DNA of 64,000 bases from JBFHES01 sp041584015 (lineage in GTDB: Bacteria > Bacteroidota > Bacteroidia > Bacteroidales > M50B96): assembly GCA_041584015.1 (NCBI GenBank), contig JBFHES010000001.1, positions 9,460 through 73,459 of the forward strand, written 5' to 3'. The position numbers and the translations under genes were made by a program. The notes beneath the pieces are model-generated. The model made no database searches and was not told where the DNA came from. It worked only from the letters and a program-made list of their open reading frames with translations. Shown one piece after another: positions 44,675 through 54,310 of the stretch. Each line of letters starts with the position of its first letter. Within the stretch, counting starts at the first letter, position 1.

Positions 44675-45874
44675 CTAACCAGCCAGCTCTTTTTCCGCCT
44701 GCTTTGTTAAACTTTGGATTTTACCAATTACCTTCTCAACGTTTTTAGCAGTAATAACCAAAGCATCATTATCGATTAACAATCCTAGTTTTTTTGTCTT
44801 TACCTCACCGGCCAGCGTTTCAGCATCAAAAATAGTTGCAAAATCAAGCTCCTGAACAGAAGCCAGCAAACCCTCTTCTTTCACGTCTTTCACGTTTGAA
44901 ATATTAAAAGCGCCAATACTATCGGGGTATACAAAGGCAATGGCATTAATTTTAGGATTACTGTCATAAATTGCTTTATGCACCCAGATTCTTCTATCTG
45001 GAATCTTATTTGCTTCTACCTTCTCTTTTTTCACATAAACCAAATTATCTACATTGGCATAACCTCTATCCAGATCATTTGAATTAATAAAAAAGCTGTC
45101 TTTTTCTGCTCTTACAGAAAAGCTACCAGATGAAGCTGTCACCCATTCATTCCTGTAAGCTGTTTCTATTAATTCTATTAAATCTTTGTGATAAGCCGAG
45201 AAATCAGTAAAGCTTTTTCTTCCCCTCAAGCTAACCACTCCTTCGGGTTGATAATTCTGAACCATATCAACGGCATCAACATTAGGCCGTTTACTGCTTC
45301 CTATCGGCTTAGATTTGATATATGTACATGCAATTTTTTCAATATTCTCAACTTTAAAGAACACGTTGTGTAAACTTGGGCCACTAACCAACAGGCCAGT
45401 TCCTTTAAAAACAATTGTTGCTCGATATCCTTCAAAATGATTTGTAATTGACTGAATCCACTCTTCATCCTGCGGCTGTCCAAGTTCCTCAACAGCAATC
45501 GTACCTATCTTCTTGGAGATATTTGGTAAAGAGGTAAGAATTCCATAATTAAACTCATCCCCAATAATTGCAAACGAAGGCGAAAAAATATGACATATTG
45601 CTCTGACCTTTATATTGGTGCGATAAATTTCCCTGTGCAGTTCCAGATATTTTGAGGGTGCGTTCTTCCCTTCAACTTCACCTTCCTGATCCACCATAAC
45701 AATATCCTCAATGCTGGCTTCTGTATCGTCAAACTTATCCGGGGTAATCCAAATATTACCTTCATCGTCTAGCATTGAGATACATCCATCATCCTGCAAT
45801 CGAATATTCTTCACCTTAAGTCTCTCAATAACCTCAATTATCTGTTCCGACTCAATAAGCGCATTAAATTTCAT
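44675..45874 (-). CDS. Tandem class II aldolase/adducin-fold protein lacking catalytic ligands
   Basis: 399 residues made of two aldolase II/adducin-like halves (about 5-190 and 225-395). In the first half, WITPD, IVMVDQEGEVEG, LHREIYRTN and CHIFSP follow the family order. One metal His is kept (H95), but the second is F97 and the catalytic Glu position is Tyr76. In the second half (WVTASSGSFSV, FFINSNDLDRG, WVHKAIYDSN), both metal positions are lost (F314 and Y316). It has no signal peptide. A non-enzymatic or binding role is the likely reading. Neighbours give no clue. Confidence 0.75.
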   Translation of the reverse strand: MKFNALIESEQIIEVIERLKVKNIRLQDDGCISMLDDEGNIWITPDKFDDTEASIEDIVMVDQEGEVEGKNAPSKYLELHREIYRTNIKVRAICHIFSPSFAIIGDEFNYGILTSLPNISKKIGTIAVEELGQPQDEEWIQSITNHFEGYRATIVFKGTGLLVSGPSLHNVFFKVENIEKIACTYIKSKPIGSSKRPNVDAVDMVQNYQPEGVVSLRGRKSFTDFSAYHKDLIELIETAYRNEWVTASSGSFSVRAEKDSFFINSNDLDRGYANVDNLVYVKKEKVEANKIPDRRIWVHKAIYDSNPKINAIAFVYPDSIGAFNISNVKDVKEEGLLASVQELDFATIFDAETLAGEVKTKKLGLLIDNDALVITAKNVEKVIGKIQSLTKQAEKELAG

Positions 45875-46414
45875 GTTTACACGTTTTTACGGTATACATC
45901 ATCTTAGCCATCTGATTACTAAAATCAAACTTCTAATAAAAACTGCATACCAGTTTTTTATTTCCGTACAACAAAATCATATCAATTATTATTGAAAGCA
46001 TTGCTGTTTATAAATATATTTAGGGGAAATAACCCCTCCCATCCAGAAAACAAAATTAAACTATTTTTTCCACTTATTAGATTTAACAGTTATTTTTTAA
46101 GTTAAAAAATGCCTGCTTAACTAATTTAAGAAAGAAAGCTCTCTCACCTGCCGGATTCTAATCCACACGAAACAACTGACTAACAACAAAAAAGAACACC
46201 GCAAGAACATTAAACAATATGATATTTATAAAATGTTTGGCTTTCGAGATGTTAATAATAAACCGCAGATAACTTTCAAAACATTTTAAATGCTGGTTTT
46301 TATTAATCGAAGTTAATTTTATTGGCTCTAATTGAAGAACGCAGAAATACACCGATTGTTTGAGATTCTGCAAAAAAGTTTGATTTAATTAAATTCCACC
46401 TCATCTTTGCATGC
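45875..46414. other. Intergenic region between divergent genes
   Basis: About 540 AT-rich bases. A small hairpin GGGG-AAATAA-CCCC lies at 46023-46036. The minus-strand frame at 46158-46373 has no homology I recognise and poor codon character, so I do not call it. The right end has CATCTTTG (46402-46409), one mismatch from the -7 promoter box, five bases before the SpoU gene start. Confidence 0.45.
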
Positions 46415-46915
46415 ATGTTTAATACAGTACTACATCAGCTAGCCGATCCGGGAAATGTAGGCATGATTTTAAGAGCTCATGCTGCATTCGGAGGAAACCG
46501 ACTCATTCTTACGGGTAACGAGAAGCCATTTACTTTGAATAAGAAATTCAGAAATACTTCACGCTCGATGTACAAGCACATACCAATAGATGAATTTGCA
46601 ACATTTGCTGATTTCAAAGAGCAGTATGCTAGCCAGAACGCTCACATCATCGGCATTGAAATAACCGAGGAAGCTATTAATCTACCCGAATTCTCATTTC
46701 CTGAAAACAGTTTCTTAGTATTGGGAAGCGAACGCTTTGGATTACCCGATGAAGTTATTGAGCAATGTGACAGCATCGTAAAAATACCACATTATGGTCA
46801 GGTTGGTAGCATGAACGTTGCCATGGCTGCTTCGATAGCCATGTATGAATGCACCAGAGGCAAGCAAGGTATTAAACCTGTTTATAATCGCATGTATAAT
46901 TTTAAAAGCAAGTAA
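46415..46915 (+). CDS. SpoU/TrmH-family RNA 2'-O-methyltransferase
   Basis: A 166-residue SPOUT methyltransferase, minimal length without N-terminal substrate domain. Motif 1 is DPGNVGMILRAHAAFG, motif 2 LVLGSERFGLPDEV, and motif 3 IPHYGQVGSMNVAMAASIAMYE, containing the knotted AdoMet site. It methylates a ribose in tRNA or rRNA, as TrmL/TrmH do; the target is unknown. A near-consensus promoter box ends only five bases upstream, so the mRNA may be leaderless. Confidence 0.9.
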   Translation: MFNTVLHQLADPGNVGMILRAHAAFGGNRLILTGNEKPFTLNKKFRNTSRSMYKHIPIDEFATFADFKEQYASQNAHIIGIEITEEAINLPEFSFPENSFLVLGSERFGLPDEVIEQCDSIVKIPHYGQVGSMNVAMAASIAMYECTRGKQGIKPVYNRMYNFKSK

Positions 46916-46918
46916 GAC

Positions 46919-47614
46919 CTACTCTTCAATTGTTATTTCATCCTTTAAAAAAGTATAGCGGGCGTTAACCGCAGATCCCCTTTTAAATGCCGGATCGAAT
47001 GAGCCAACACGATACCTGATTAACTCAACATAGGCATCCCACCCCTTCATGGTTACCGGAAAATTATTTTTATCAATCACATATGTTCCTTCATCAAGAA
47101 TGGTACGCTGTAAACGTGTTGACCAATTTTCATGTGGAGTTGATCTTACATGCACTACAACCTCAATAGAGTCGAACTCTACAGCCGGTTCCCATGTGAT
47201 AGCTGTATTAGAGTTAAGATGCAACACATCCGGAATATTTGCATAATCAAAAGCTATAGGGGTAACAATTTCAGAAGTATAAATTTCATCATTATTCAAG
47301 GTTACAGCCACCTGATAGCTTGTATCGGAATGCAGTGTAAACTGATTCTGCATTACATAAAATCGATTGTATTCATTCCAACTTAGCGACACATCATTAA
47401 TTTTCACATTACCGTCCTGCAGCACGCCAAACTCCCAATCATCATTTACAAAAGACACCTTCATAAGCTGTTCTGTTTGAACACCAAAATATTTGTCAAC
47501 GTCTACCCAAATTGAGAACTCTCCAGGAGATTCAACTACCGCTTTCTCATCATCAATGCAAGCAGAAAAGACGAGTAATACACCTAATACAAATAGTAAA
47601 TATTGCTTATTCAT
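46919..47614 (-). CDS. Lipoprotein of unknown function
   Basis: 231 residues with a lipoprotein signal (MNKQYLLFVLGVLLVFSAC, lipid-attached Cys19). The rest is beta-rich, with two Ig-like segments judging from alternating hydrophobic strands (KINDVSLSWNEYNRFYV, YQVAVTLNNDEIYTSEIVTP). I do not recognise a family. It ends 3 bases from the convergent SpoU gene. On the minus strand a TAGCTTTG box (47639-47646), an exact -7 match, lies 25 bases upstream of its start. Confidence 0.7.
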   Translation of the reverse strand: MNKQYLLFVLGVLLVFSACIDDEKAVVESPGEFSIWVDVDKYFGVQTEQLMKVSFVNDDWEFGVLQDGNVKINDVSLSWNEYNRFYVMQNQFTLHSDTSYQVAVTLNNDEIYTSEIVTPIAFDYANIPDVLHLNSNTAITWEPAVEFDSIEVVVHVRSTPHENWSTRLQRTILDEGTYVIDKNNFPVTMKGWDAYVELIRYRVGSFDPAFKRGSAVNARYTFLKDEITIEE

Positions 47615-47638
47615 TTTTGTAACAGATTAAGATTATTA

Positions 47639-47646
47639 CAAAGCTA
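47639..47646 (-). promoter_or_regulatory. Candidate -7 promoter element for the lipoprotein gene
   Basis: TAGCTTTG on the minus strand, an exact TAnnTTTG match, 25 bases before the lipoprotein start codon. Confidence 0.45.
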
Positions 47647-47663
47647 ACAATTAGCCACAAAGA

Positions 47664-47691
47664 AAAAACCTACTCGATGGAGTAGGTTTTT
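47664..47691 (-). terminator. Terminator of the first tandem T9SS paralogue
   Basis: Stem AAACCTACTC-GATG-GAGTAGGTTT with T runs on both sides, about 36 bases past the stop at 47727. Confidence 0.85.
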
Positions 47692-47726
47692 ATTATTTAT
47701 CATTTAAAAGAATCAGGCTTCTTGAT

Positions 47727-49184
47727 CTATTTTAAAACCTTTTTTACGAATACTGTATTGTTGCCATTTTTAATTTGTAAGATATACATCCCTTTATGCA
47801 AATCACTTACATCAAAACTTATTAATGAATTCCCTTTTGGGCTTTCAATTAGATGGTCGACAAGCAAAACACCAAGTGTGTTATAGACCTGCACTCGATT
47901 TGTGCCTGAATAATTTTCAGGTAACTGAATATTTAACAGATCACCCATTGGGTTTGGGTAGGCATAGAATATTTTTTGATCTCCCATTTCATCAGCAAGC
48001 TGAAGCAGCGCTGAAGTTACTTCAACAACCGCATACAGGTTTGTAGTTTCGGTTGTATACACCGATTTAGTTGCACAGTTTATCGCTAAACCCACATAGA
48101 ATGTTCCGGGACTTGTTACCGTCGGATATGGAACTGCGGTTACAAAAACGTCATTGCTAATGCTAATAACCGTCCACTCAATCATTAATTCTGATCCTGA
48201 GTAATACATATTTGAAACAAAAGCCGTATCGATGGTTGGATTCACTAAGCAGGTATCGATTAATGTAAATGCCGAGTCGGTAGGCATAGCTGAGCTTACT
48301 GTAATGATTGCCTCTCCCATTGTAACACATCCATTAACATCAGTAACAGTTACACCATACGTTGCCGGACATAATCCTGTTGCCAATGCCGTAGTTTGTG
48401 CATTTGGGTCGTCCCATTGATAGCTGTAAGGAGCGATACCACCTGTACCAAATGCTTCTACAGTGGCTTCGCACATAAATGCTCCGGCTTCAGTAGCTAA
48501 TACATTAACTGCTAAAGTATCCGGCTCAAAAACTGTAATTGTTAATGTATCAATCGCATTTAAGGCGTCTGTAACAGTTAGGTCGTACTCACCGGCTGCT
48601 AAGCCTGAGAGATCTTCCGTTGTTGCTGCATTCGACCACAAATAAGTATAAGGCGCCTGTCCATAAAGAACTGTCAAATCAATTGCACCATCGCTTAACC
48701 CTGCACAACTAACGGAATCAACAGTGAACACACAATTTGAATTTGCCTCCAGAGTGCTAACAACACCTAATTGGTTAGTCATGTAGGTACTAATGCCCGG
48801 AGCAAAAGTCGCAATAGCCGGAATTACCTGTAAGGATGACGCATCCCAAATAAAAAAATTAAACGCTTCTCCATCATCAAAGCCATCCTTGGGGAGAGTT
48901 GATGAATCATCACCCCAAACGGAAAGTGCTGTGGTTGTGCCAAGAAACTCGACGTAACCACCACATTGCAACTCATTATTATCATCATAATAAAAAGCTC
49001 CAATGTAATCACCACTCTCAATTGGGACACCATTTATTAGATAATCTGATGGATTGCCAATTAAGAGAGTGGTATTCCAACCGGTAATTACATACGACCA
49101 GTTTGGTTGCGCCAAAACTCCATTTAAGCCAGACAATACCATCAATAATACCGATATCATAATAACAATGTAAGATTTTTTCAT
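47727..49184 (-). CDS. Secreted SprB-repeat protein with T9SS type A domain, tandem copy 1
   Basis: 485 residues. Signal peptide (MKKSYIVIMISVLLMVLSGLNGVLAQ), then a shared N-terminal domain (PNWSYVITGWN, ESGDYIGAFYYDD, LQCGGYVEF, FNFFIWDAS), a SprB-type repeat (SVSCAGLSDGAIDLTVLYGQ then YLWSNAATTEDLSGLAAGEY), a second SprB-like repeat (YQWDDPNAQTTALATGLCP), an Ig-like segment with a conserved DSAFTLIDTCLVNP, and a C-terminal T9SS type A signal (YAYPNPMGDLLNI, HKGMYILQIKNG, VFVKKVLK). It is one of three adjacent paralogues of nearly identical length and the same domain order. Surface or released protein of unknown role. Confidence 0.87.
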   Translation of the reverse strand: MKKSYIVIMISVLLMVLSGLNGVLAQPNWSYVITGWNTTLLIGNPSDYLINGVPIESGDYIGAFYYDDNNELQCGGYVEFLGTTTALSVWGDDSSTLPKDGFDDGEAFNFFIWDASSLQVIPAIATFAPGISTYMTNQLGVVSTLEANSNCVFTVDSVSCAGLSDGAIDLTVLYGQAPYTYLWSNAATTEDLSGLAAGEYDLTVTDALNAIDTLTITVFEPDTLAVNVLATEAGAFMCEATVEAFGTGGIAPYSYQWDDPNAQTTALATGLCPATYGVTVTDVNGCVTMGEAIITVSSAMPTDSAFTLIDTCLVNPTIDTAFVSNMYYSGSELMIEWTVISISNDVFVTAVPYPTVTSPGTFYVGLAINCATKSVYTTETTNLYAVVEVTSALLQLADEMGDQKIFYAYPNPMGDLLNIQLPENYSGTNRVQVYNTLGVLLVDHLIESPKGNSLISFDVSDLHKGMYILQIKNGNNTVFVKKVLK

Positions 49185-49296
49185 ACCCTTAATATTTACG
49201 TTATACTTTAGTTAAGATACTTTAAAAGAAGAAACAGACACGACCACTTTGTCAGATATTAAAAATAACAAAACGGCTATCCAAAGGTAATGAATA

Positions 49297-49338
49297 AAAA
49301 AAATAGAAACCTACTCAAAAGAGTAAATTTCTATTTTC
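49297..49338 (-). terminator. Terminator of the second tandem paralogue
   Basis: AAATAGAAA and TTTCTATTT, plus TACTC-AAAA-GAGTA inside, with A and T runs at the ends. It lies about 30 bases beyond the stop at 49368. Confidence 0.75.
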
Positions 49339-49367
49339 GAACCATTGAATCTAGTTATAAAATTCGG

Positions 49368-50828
49368 CTATTTTAGAATCTTCTTTACAAATAAGTTTTC
49401 CTTAGAACCATTTACGCGCAAGATGTACATTCCTCTTTGTAAGTGACTCACATCGATAACAACCTGAGTTTCCTCCGAGTTATTCTTCACCTCCCGATCG
49501 ATAACAATTGAACCTAAGGCATTATATACCCGCAATTGCAGCATTCCAGAGTTAATTTCCGGAATATTTACATGAAGAGTATTACTAACCGGATTTGGAT
49601 AAGCCAGGAACTCCTTGTTTGTTTCTAATTCAGTCATCACATCAAGCATCTGACTTGTAATTTCTACAATAGCAAATAGATTTGTAGTTTCGGTGGTGTA
49701 AATACTTTTAGTAGCACAGTTAATTGCCAAACCAACATAAAATGTTCCAGGGGTTGAAACAGATGGATAAGGCACATCAAACACCGATGTATCATTATTA
49801 ACACTCACGATTGTCCAAACAATCGATAATCCAGTGGAAGTGTAAAATAAATTTGAAACATAGGCAGTATCTATTATTGGATTTACCAAGCAAGTATCAA
49901 TCAAAGTAAAAGCAGAATCAGTTGCAGCACTAGACCCTAATGAGATAATCGTTGAAGTATTTGCCAAACAGCCATTCGCATCTGTAACTTCAACTTCATA
50001 CGTACCCGGACATAACCCCGAGGCTAATGCTGTTGCTTGCGCATTAGGATCATCCCACAGGTAAGTATATGGAGTTGTGCCGCCAGCGCCAAAGGCTTCG
50101 GCAAGTGCTTCACACATAAAAGCGCCCGACTCATTTGCAAGTACATTCACCAACAATTCTGATGGCTCCGGTACAGCTATTATTATTGTTTCTACAACAC
50201 TCAGCGCGTCAGTAACAGTTACTGCATAACCACCAGCACTTAATCCGGAAATATCCTCTGTAGTTTCGGCTGTTGACCACAGATAAGTATAAGGAGCAAG
50301 TCCATAAGTCGCTGTTAGATCAATTGCTCCATCACTTAAGCTCATGCAACTTACCGATGTAATATCATACAACAGAGCTGTATTAGCCCCAATAGAGCTC
50401 ACAACATAAAGTCCATTAGTTATATAAGTTGTTCCGCTTGCTCCAGGTGTTATTACGGCAGTTGCCTCATGTTCTAAAGTAGTACTGGCATCCCAGATAA
50501 CAAAATTAAACTGTTCTCCTGTAGCAAAGCCATTCTTAGGCATTCCTGATTCAGCTCCCCATGCAGTAATAGCCATGGTAACACCTGTATATTCTGCATA
50601 TCCACCGCATTGCAATACGCTGTTATCGTCGTAATAAAAAACGCCGATATAATCACCAACATCAATAGGCACTCCATTTAGGAAGTAATTTTGAGGCGTA
50701 AGTAAACCTAGCGTAGCGTTCACGCCTGTTATGCTATACGACCAGTTTGGCTGGGCATTTAAGCTGGCTAAAGCAGAAAAGGCTATAAAGCCACTAAGTA
50801 GAAGTAATCTCTTGTAAAAGTTGTTCAT
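49368..50828 (-). CDS. Secreted SprB-repeat protein with T9SS type A domain, tandem copy 2
   Basis: 486 residues with the same layout as its two neighbours: signal peptide (MNNFYKRLLLLSGFIAFSAL...AQ), N-terminal domain (GDYIGVFYYDD, LQCGGYAEY, FNFVIWDAS), SprB repeats (LSDGAIDLTATYGLAPYTYL and YLWDDPNAQATALASGLCPG), Ig-like segment, and T9SS type A sorting domain (AYPNPVSNTLHVNI, ENLFVKKILK). It has its own terminator, so the three genes are separate transcripts. Differences concentrate in the N-terminal domain loops, which could mean different ligands. Confidence 0.87.
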   Translation of the reverse strand: MNNFYKRLLLLSGFIAFSALASLNAQPNWSYSITGVNATLGLLTPQNYFLNGVPIDVGDYIGVFYYDDNSVLQCGGYAEYTGVTMAITAWGAESGMPKNGFATGEQFNFVIWDASTTLEHEATAVITPGASGTTYITNGLYVVSSIGANTALLYDITSVSCMSLSDGAIDLTATYGLAPYTYLWSTAETTEDISGLSAGGYAVTVTDALSVVETIIIAVPEPSELLVNVLANESGAFMCEALAEAFGAGGTTPYTYLWDDPNAQATALASGLCPGTYEVEVTDANGCLANTSTIISLGSSAATDSAFTLIDTCLVNPIIDTAYVSNLFYTSTGLSIVWTIVSVNNDTSVFDVPYPSVSTPGTFYVGLAINCATKSIYTTETTNLFAIVEITSQMLDVMTELETNKEFLAYPNPVSNTLHVNIPEINSGMLQLRVYNALGSIVIDREVKNNSEETQVVIDVSHLQRGMYILRVNGSKENLFVKKILK

Positions 50829-50948
50829 AATTAAAATTTTAGTTTAGTTAATATGCCTTCACATCAATAGGAAGACAATACGACCTTCCCATTGGTTGCT
50901 TAAAAACTCAATTATTTTTCGTGACATGGGTTTAACTTATCCTACCAA

Positions 50949-50980
50949 AAAAAATCTGCCAAAAAACAGGACAGATTTCT
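50949..50980 (-). terminator. Terminator of the third tandem paralogue
   Basis: AAATCTG and CAGATTT flank a 13-base loop with inner pairing, followed by a T run on the minus strand, 36 bases past the stop at 51016. Confidence 0.75.
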
Positions 50981-51015
50981 TCCAGGATTACAGAAGCATC
51001 CATTTAATATTGAAG

Positions 51016-52479
51016 CTATTTTAATATCTTCTGCACAAACAAACTTTTAGTTTTATTTGAGACGCGAAGGATATACATACCATCATATAAGTCGCTAACA
51101 TCCAGTCCGACCCTTGTTTTGAGCCCCTCTGCCTGCACCTCTTTATCAATTACAACGGATCCGAGCGCATTAAACACTTGCACTCTCAATAAGCCAAGCT
51201 CTGCAGCCGGCAACTCCACATTGAGCAAATTACCAACTGGGTTCGGATAGGCATAAAATTCATTCGCTGTCGCAGATTCGTCAACCAAACCAAGTATCTG
51301 TGGAGTAATTTCAACGACGGCATATAATTGGGTTGTCTCAGTAGTATACATTGATTTAGTAGCACAGTTAATTGCTAGACCAATATAGAAAGTACCAGGA
51401 TTTGTAATACTTGGATATGGCATATCAAACACACCTGTATCAGCCGAAATACTAATTACCGTCCAAACAATCATTAAACCTGAAGCAGAATAATAAAGCT
51501 CCGAAACATAAGCAGTATCAATTACCGGATTAACCAAACAAGTATCAATTAATGTAAAAGCAGAATCAGTAGCTGCAGTAGAACCTACCGAAATAATGGC
51601 CGAAGCATTAGCGCTGCAGCCATTAGCATCTGACACATCAACCATATAAGTGCCAGGACAAAGATTTGTTGCTAAGCTTGTAGTTTGCAAATTAGGATCA
51701 TCCCATTGATACACGTACGGATCTGTTCCTCCAGCACCAAAAGCTTCGGCCTGTGCTTCACACATAAATGCATTTGCCTCATTGGCGAGTACATTAACAA
51801 CTAAAGCAGCAGGCTCGGGTACGGTAAGCGAAAGTGTTTCTACAACATTTAAGGCATCGGTAACGGTAACAGAATAGCTACCTGCAGCTAATCCAGATAC
51901 ATCTTCAGTTATTGCGCCATTAGACCACAAAAAGGAATATGGTGCCTGACCAAAGATGGCCATCAGATCAATTGCTCCATCGCTCAGGCCATTACAGCTA
52001 ACTGATGTAACATCGGTTAGCAGATTTGTATTAGCATACAGGCTTTCAACAATATAAACATGGTTTGTGACATAGCCTGTACCGGAACCATTATTAACGA
52101 ATGTTGCTACCGCGGGATATTCCTGAGAAGCAGACGCATCCCAAATAAAAAATTTAAATTCCTCTCCCGTATCAAAGCCGTTTTTTACCGGAGAATTCCA
52201 TTCCCACCCCCGAGCTGGTATACTAGTAATAGCCCCTTGCCACTCAACATAGCCACCGCATTGCAACACATTGTTATCATCATAATAAAATACACCTATA
52301 TAGTCTCCACTCTCAATGGCCAGCTCATTAATATAACACTCCATCGTATCTAAAAGAATAATTGAGGCATTTGCGCCAGTATTATAATACGTCCAATTTG
52401 GCTGTGCCTCTATATCTTTTGAACCTAGTAATGTTAGAAGAAGACCGGCGAGTAGAAGGGTTGAATAGAAGTTCTTCAT
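51016..52479 (-). CDS. Secreted SprB-repeat protein with T9SS type A domain, tandem copy 3
   Basis: 487 residues from the ATG at 52479, which begins a signal peptide (MKNFYSTLLLAGLLLTLLGS...AQ). The frame to 52605 runs into the promoter of recO and was rejected. The layout is the same as copies 1 and 2: N-terminal domain (GDYIGVFYYDD, LQCGGYVEW, FKFFIWDAS), two SprB-like repeats (SVSCNGLSDGAIDLMAIFGQ, YQWDDPNLQTTSLATNLCPG), Ig-like segment and T9SS type A tail (YAYPNPVGNLLNV, SLFVQKILK). Probably the product of local gene duplication. Confidence 0.88.
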   Translation of the reverse strand: MKNFYSTLLLAGLLLTLLGSKDIEAQPNWTYYNTGANASIILLDTMECYINELAIESGDYIGVFYYDDNNVLQCGGYVEWQGAITSIPARGWEWNSPVKNGFDTGEEFKFFIWDASASQEYPAVATFVNNGSGTGYVTNHVYIVESLYANTNLLTDVTSVSCNGLSDGAIDLMAIFGQAPYSFLWSNGAITEDVSGLAAGSYSVTVTDALNVVETLSLTVPEPAALVVNVLANEANAFMCEAQAEAFGAGGTDPYVYQWDDPNLQTTSLATNLCPGTYMVDVSDANGCSANASAIISVGSTAATDSAFTLIDTCLVNPVIDTAYVSELYYSASGLMIVWTVISISADTGVFDMPYPSITNPGTFYIGLAINCATKSMYTTETTQLYAVVEITPQILGLVDESATANEFYAYPNPVGNLLNVELPAAELGLLRVQVFNALGSVVIDKEVQAEGLKTRVGLDVSDLYDGMYILRVSNKTKSLFVQKILK

Positions 52480-52586
52480 AGTTAAATCAATTTTAGTAGT
52501 GTAGTTAATATGCCTCAAATACAAAAAGAAGACAACCTTAAATTGTTTTTGGTTGCTTTTATAAAGCACAAATAATTTTAACTGAG

Positions 52587-52594
52587 TACTTTTG
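52587..52594 (+). promoter_or_regulatory. Candidate -7 promoter element for recO (leaderless)
   Basis: TACTTTTG, an exact TAnnTTTG match, ends four bases before the recO ATG. If real, transcription would begin at or inside the start codon. Confidence 0.55.
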
Positions 52595-52598
52595 CGCC

Positions 52599-53330
52599 AT
52601 GGCACTCGAAAAGACCAGAGGAATAGTTTTACACCAAATTAAGTATGGCGAGACAAGCATTATTGCTTACCTATATACCGATAAATTTGGACGTCAGGCA
52701 TTTATTGTCAATGGTGCACGAAGCAGGAAGGCAGCTTTAAAGGCAAGCATGTTTCAACCCCTATTGGTTCACAACCTTGAAATTTACTACAATCAGAAGC
52801 GCGATTTACAACGTATCAAAGAATTAAGAAACCTAACGCCTTTTAAAAGTATTCCCTTTGATATTATAAAGAATACCATAAGTTTGTTTCTTGCCGAGGT
52901 GCTGTACCGCTGTTTGCGCGAACAAGAAACTAACGTACAACTATTCGATTATTTATTTAAATCGATTGATTTATTAGATAACATTGAAGAAGGCGCTGCC
53001 AACTATCATTTGTTCTTTTTAATTAACCTTACCAGATATCTTGGCTTTTATCCAAGCCATAATCTTATACTTAATGCCAATTGGTTCGATTTAAAGGAGG
53101 GACAATTCACTACAGTTCGCCCCATGCATAGCCATCACATTGATCCCGGAAAAATTGACATTTTCAAAACACTGCTTACAACATCAATGGTAGATGCATC
53201 CGCATATTCAATAAATAATACCGAGCGCAACTACTTACTCGACAAGATTATTGAATTCTACCAGTTACACTTAGGCAAATTCGGCGATATTAAATCGAGC
53301 GAAATTCTGAAATCGGTATTTAGCGCATAG
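52599..53330 (+). CDS. recO: DNA repair protein RecO
   Basis: 243 residues. The N-terminal OB fold shows TRGIVLHQIKYGETSIIAYLYTDKFGRQAFIVNGARSRK in two segments, as in RecO. The helical remainder has FLAEVLYRCLREQE and FFLINLTRYLGFYP, typical of Bacteroidota RecO. With RecR and RecF it loads RecA on gapped DNA. It is followed by era 82 bases later. Confidence 0.9.
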   Translation: MALEKTRGIVLHQIKYGETSIIAYLYTDKFGRQAFIVNGARSRKAALKASMFQPLLVHNLEIYYNQKRDLQRIKELRNLTPFKSIPFDIIKNTISLFLAEVLYRCLREQETNVQLFDYLFKSIDLLDNIEEGAANYHLFFLINLTRYLGFYPSHNLILNANWFDLKEGQFTTVRPMHSHHIDPGKIDIFKTLLTTSMVDASAYSINNTERNYLLDKIIEFYQLHLGKFGDIKSSEILKSVFSA

Positions 53331-53412
53331 TTTGGTCATTACATAAAATTGTTGCTACTAAACTGCTAGTTGATAACTGAATTGATACTATCTTCGCAGC
53401 AAAATTTTAAGC

Positions 53413-54294
53413 ATGACACACAAATCTGGATTTGTAAATATTATTGGTAATCCGAATGTTGGAAAATCAACATTAATGAATACGCTTGTTGGCGAGAAAA
53501 TCTCCATCATTACCTCAAAATCGCAAACAACACGACACCGAATAATGGGCATTGTTAGTGGCGATGATTTTCAGGTGATCTACTCAGACACCCCCGGCAT
53601 ACTCAAACCGAATTATAAGCTTCAGGAGAAAATGATGAAGTTTGTAAATACAGCGCTCGACGATGCAGACATTATTTTATATGTAACCGATGTTTACGAG
53701 ACCATTGATAAAAATCAGAATTTTATTGATAAGATTAAGGCTACCAATATTCCATTGATTCTACTGATTAATAAAGTTGATTTATCAACTCAGGATAAAG
53801 TAGAAGCATTGGTTGAGAAATGGAAGGAAATTTTCCCTGAAGCAATTATCATCCCTACTTCAGCCTTGATGAAGTTTAATACAGCAGGCGTGTTCGATCG
53901 TATTTTAGAGATGCTACCTGAGAGCCCCGCCTATTATCCTAAAACAGATTTATCTGATAAAACGGAACGTTTCTTTGTGCAGGAAATCATTCGTGAAAAA
54001 ATCCTAATTCATTACAAAAAAGAACTTCCATACTCAGTGGAGATTGAGGTGGAGGAATTCAAAGAAGAGGAAAGCATTATTCGAATTCGCGCTATTATTC
54101 ATGTAATTCGTGATTCGCAGAAAGGCATTATCATTGGACACAAAGGACAAGCCTTAAAACGTGTTGGCACATTAGCAAGAAAAGACATGGAAGCCTTTTT
54201 TGACAAGAAGGTGTTTATTGAGTTGTATGTAAAAGTAACCAAAGACTGGCGAGACAAAGACACCAATCTGCGTAGCTTTGGATACGAATCCTAA
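53413..54294 (+). CDS. era: GTPase Era, 16S rRNA maturation
   Basis: 293 residues. G1 GNPNVGKST (12-20), G3 DTPG in YSDTPGILKP, G4 NKVD and G5 TSAL are in order. The C-terminal KH domain (DSQKGIIIGHKGQALKRVG) binds the 3' end of 16S rRNA. Full length. TATCTTCG, one mismatch from the -7 box, lies 16 bases before the start. Confidence 0.97.
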   Translation: MTHKSGFVNIIGNPNVGKSTLMNTLVGEKISIITSKSQTTRHRIMGIVSGDDFQVIYSDTPGILKPNYKLQEKMMKFVNTALDDADIILYVTDVYETIDKNQNFIDKIKATNIPLILLINKVDLSTQDKVEALVEKWKEIFPEAIIIPTSALMKFNTAGVFDRILEMLPESPAYYPKTDLSDKTERFFVQEIIREKILIHYKKELPYSVEIEVEEFKEEESIIRIRAIIHVIRDSQKGIIIGHKGQALKRVGTLARKDMEAFFDKKVFIELYVKVTKDWRDKDTNLRSFGYES

Positions 54295-54310
54295 AAAATA
54301 TTGACAAAAC

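Noticed and set aside
46158..46373. Minus-strand 71-codon open frame with a hydrophobic C-terminus
   Set aside because: No ribosome-binding site, promoter or recognisable family; amino-acid make-up looks like translated AT-rich intergenic DNA.
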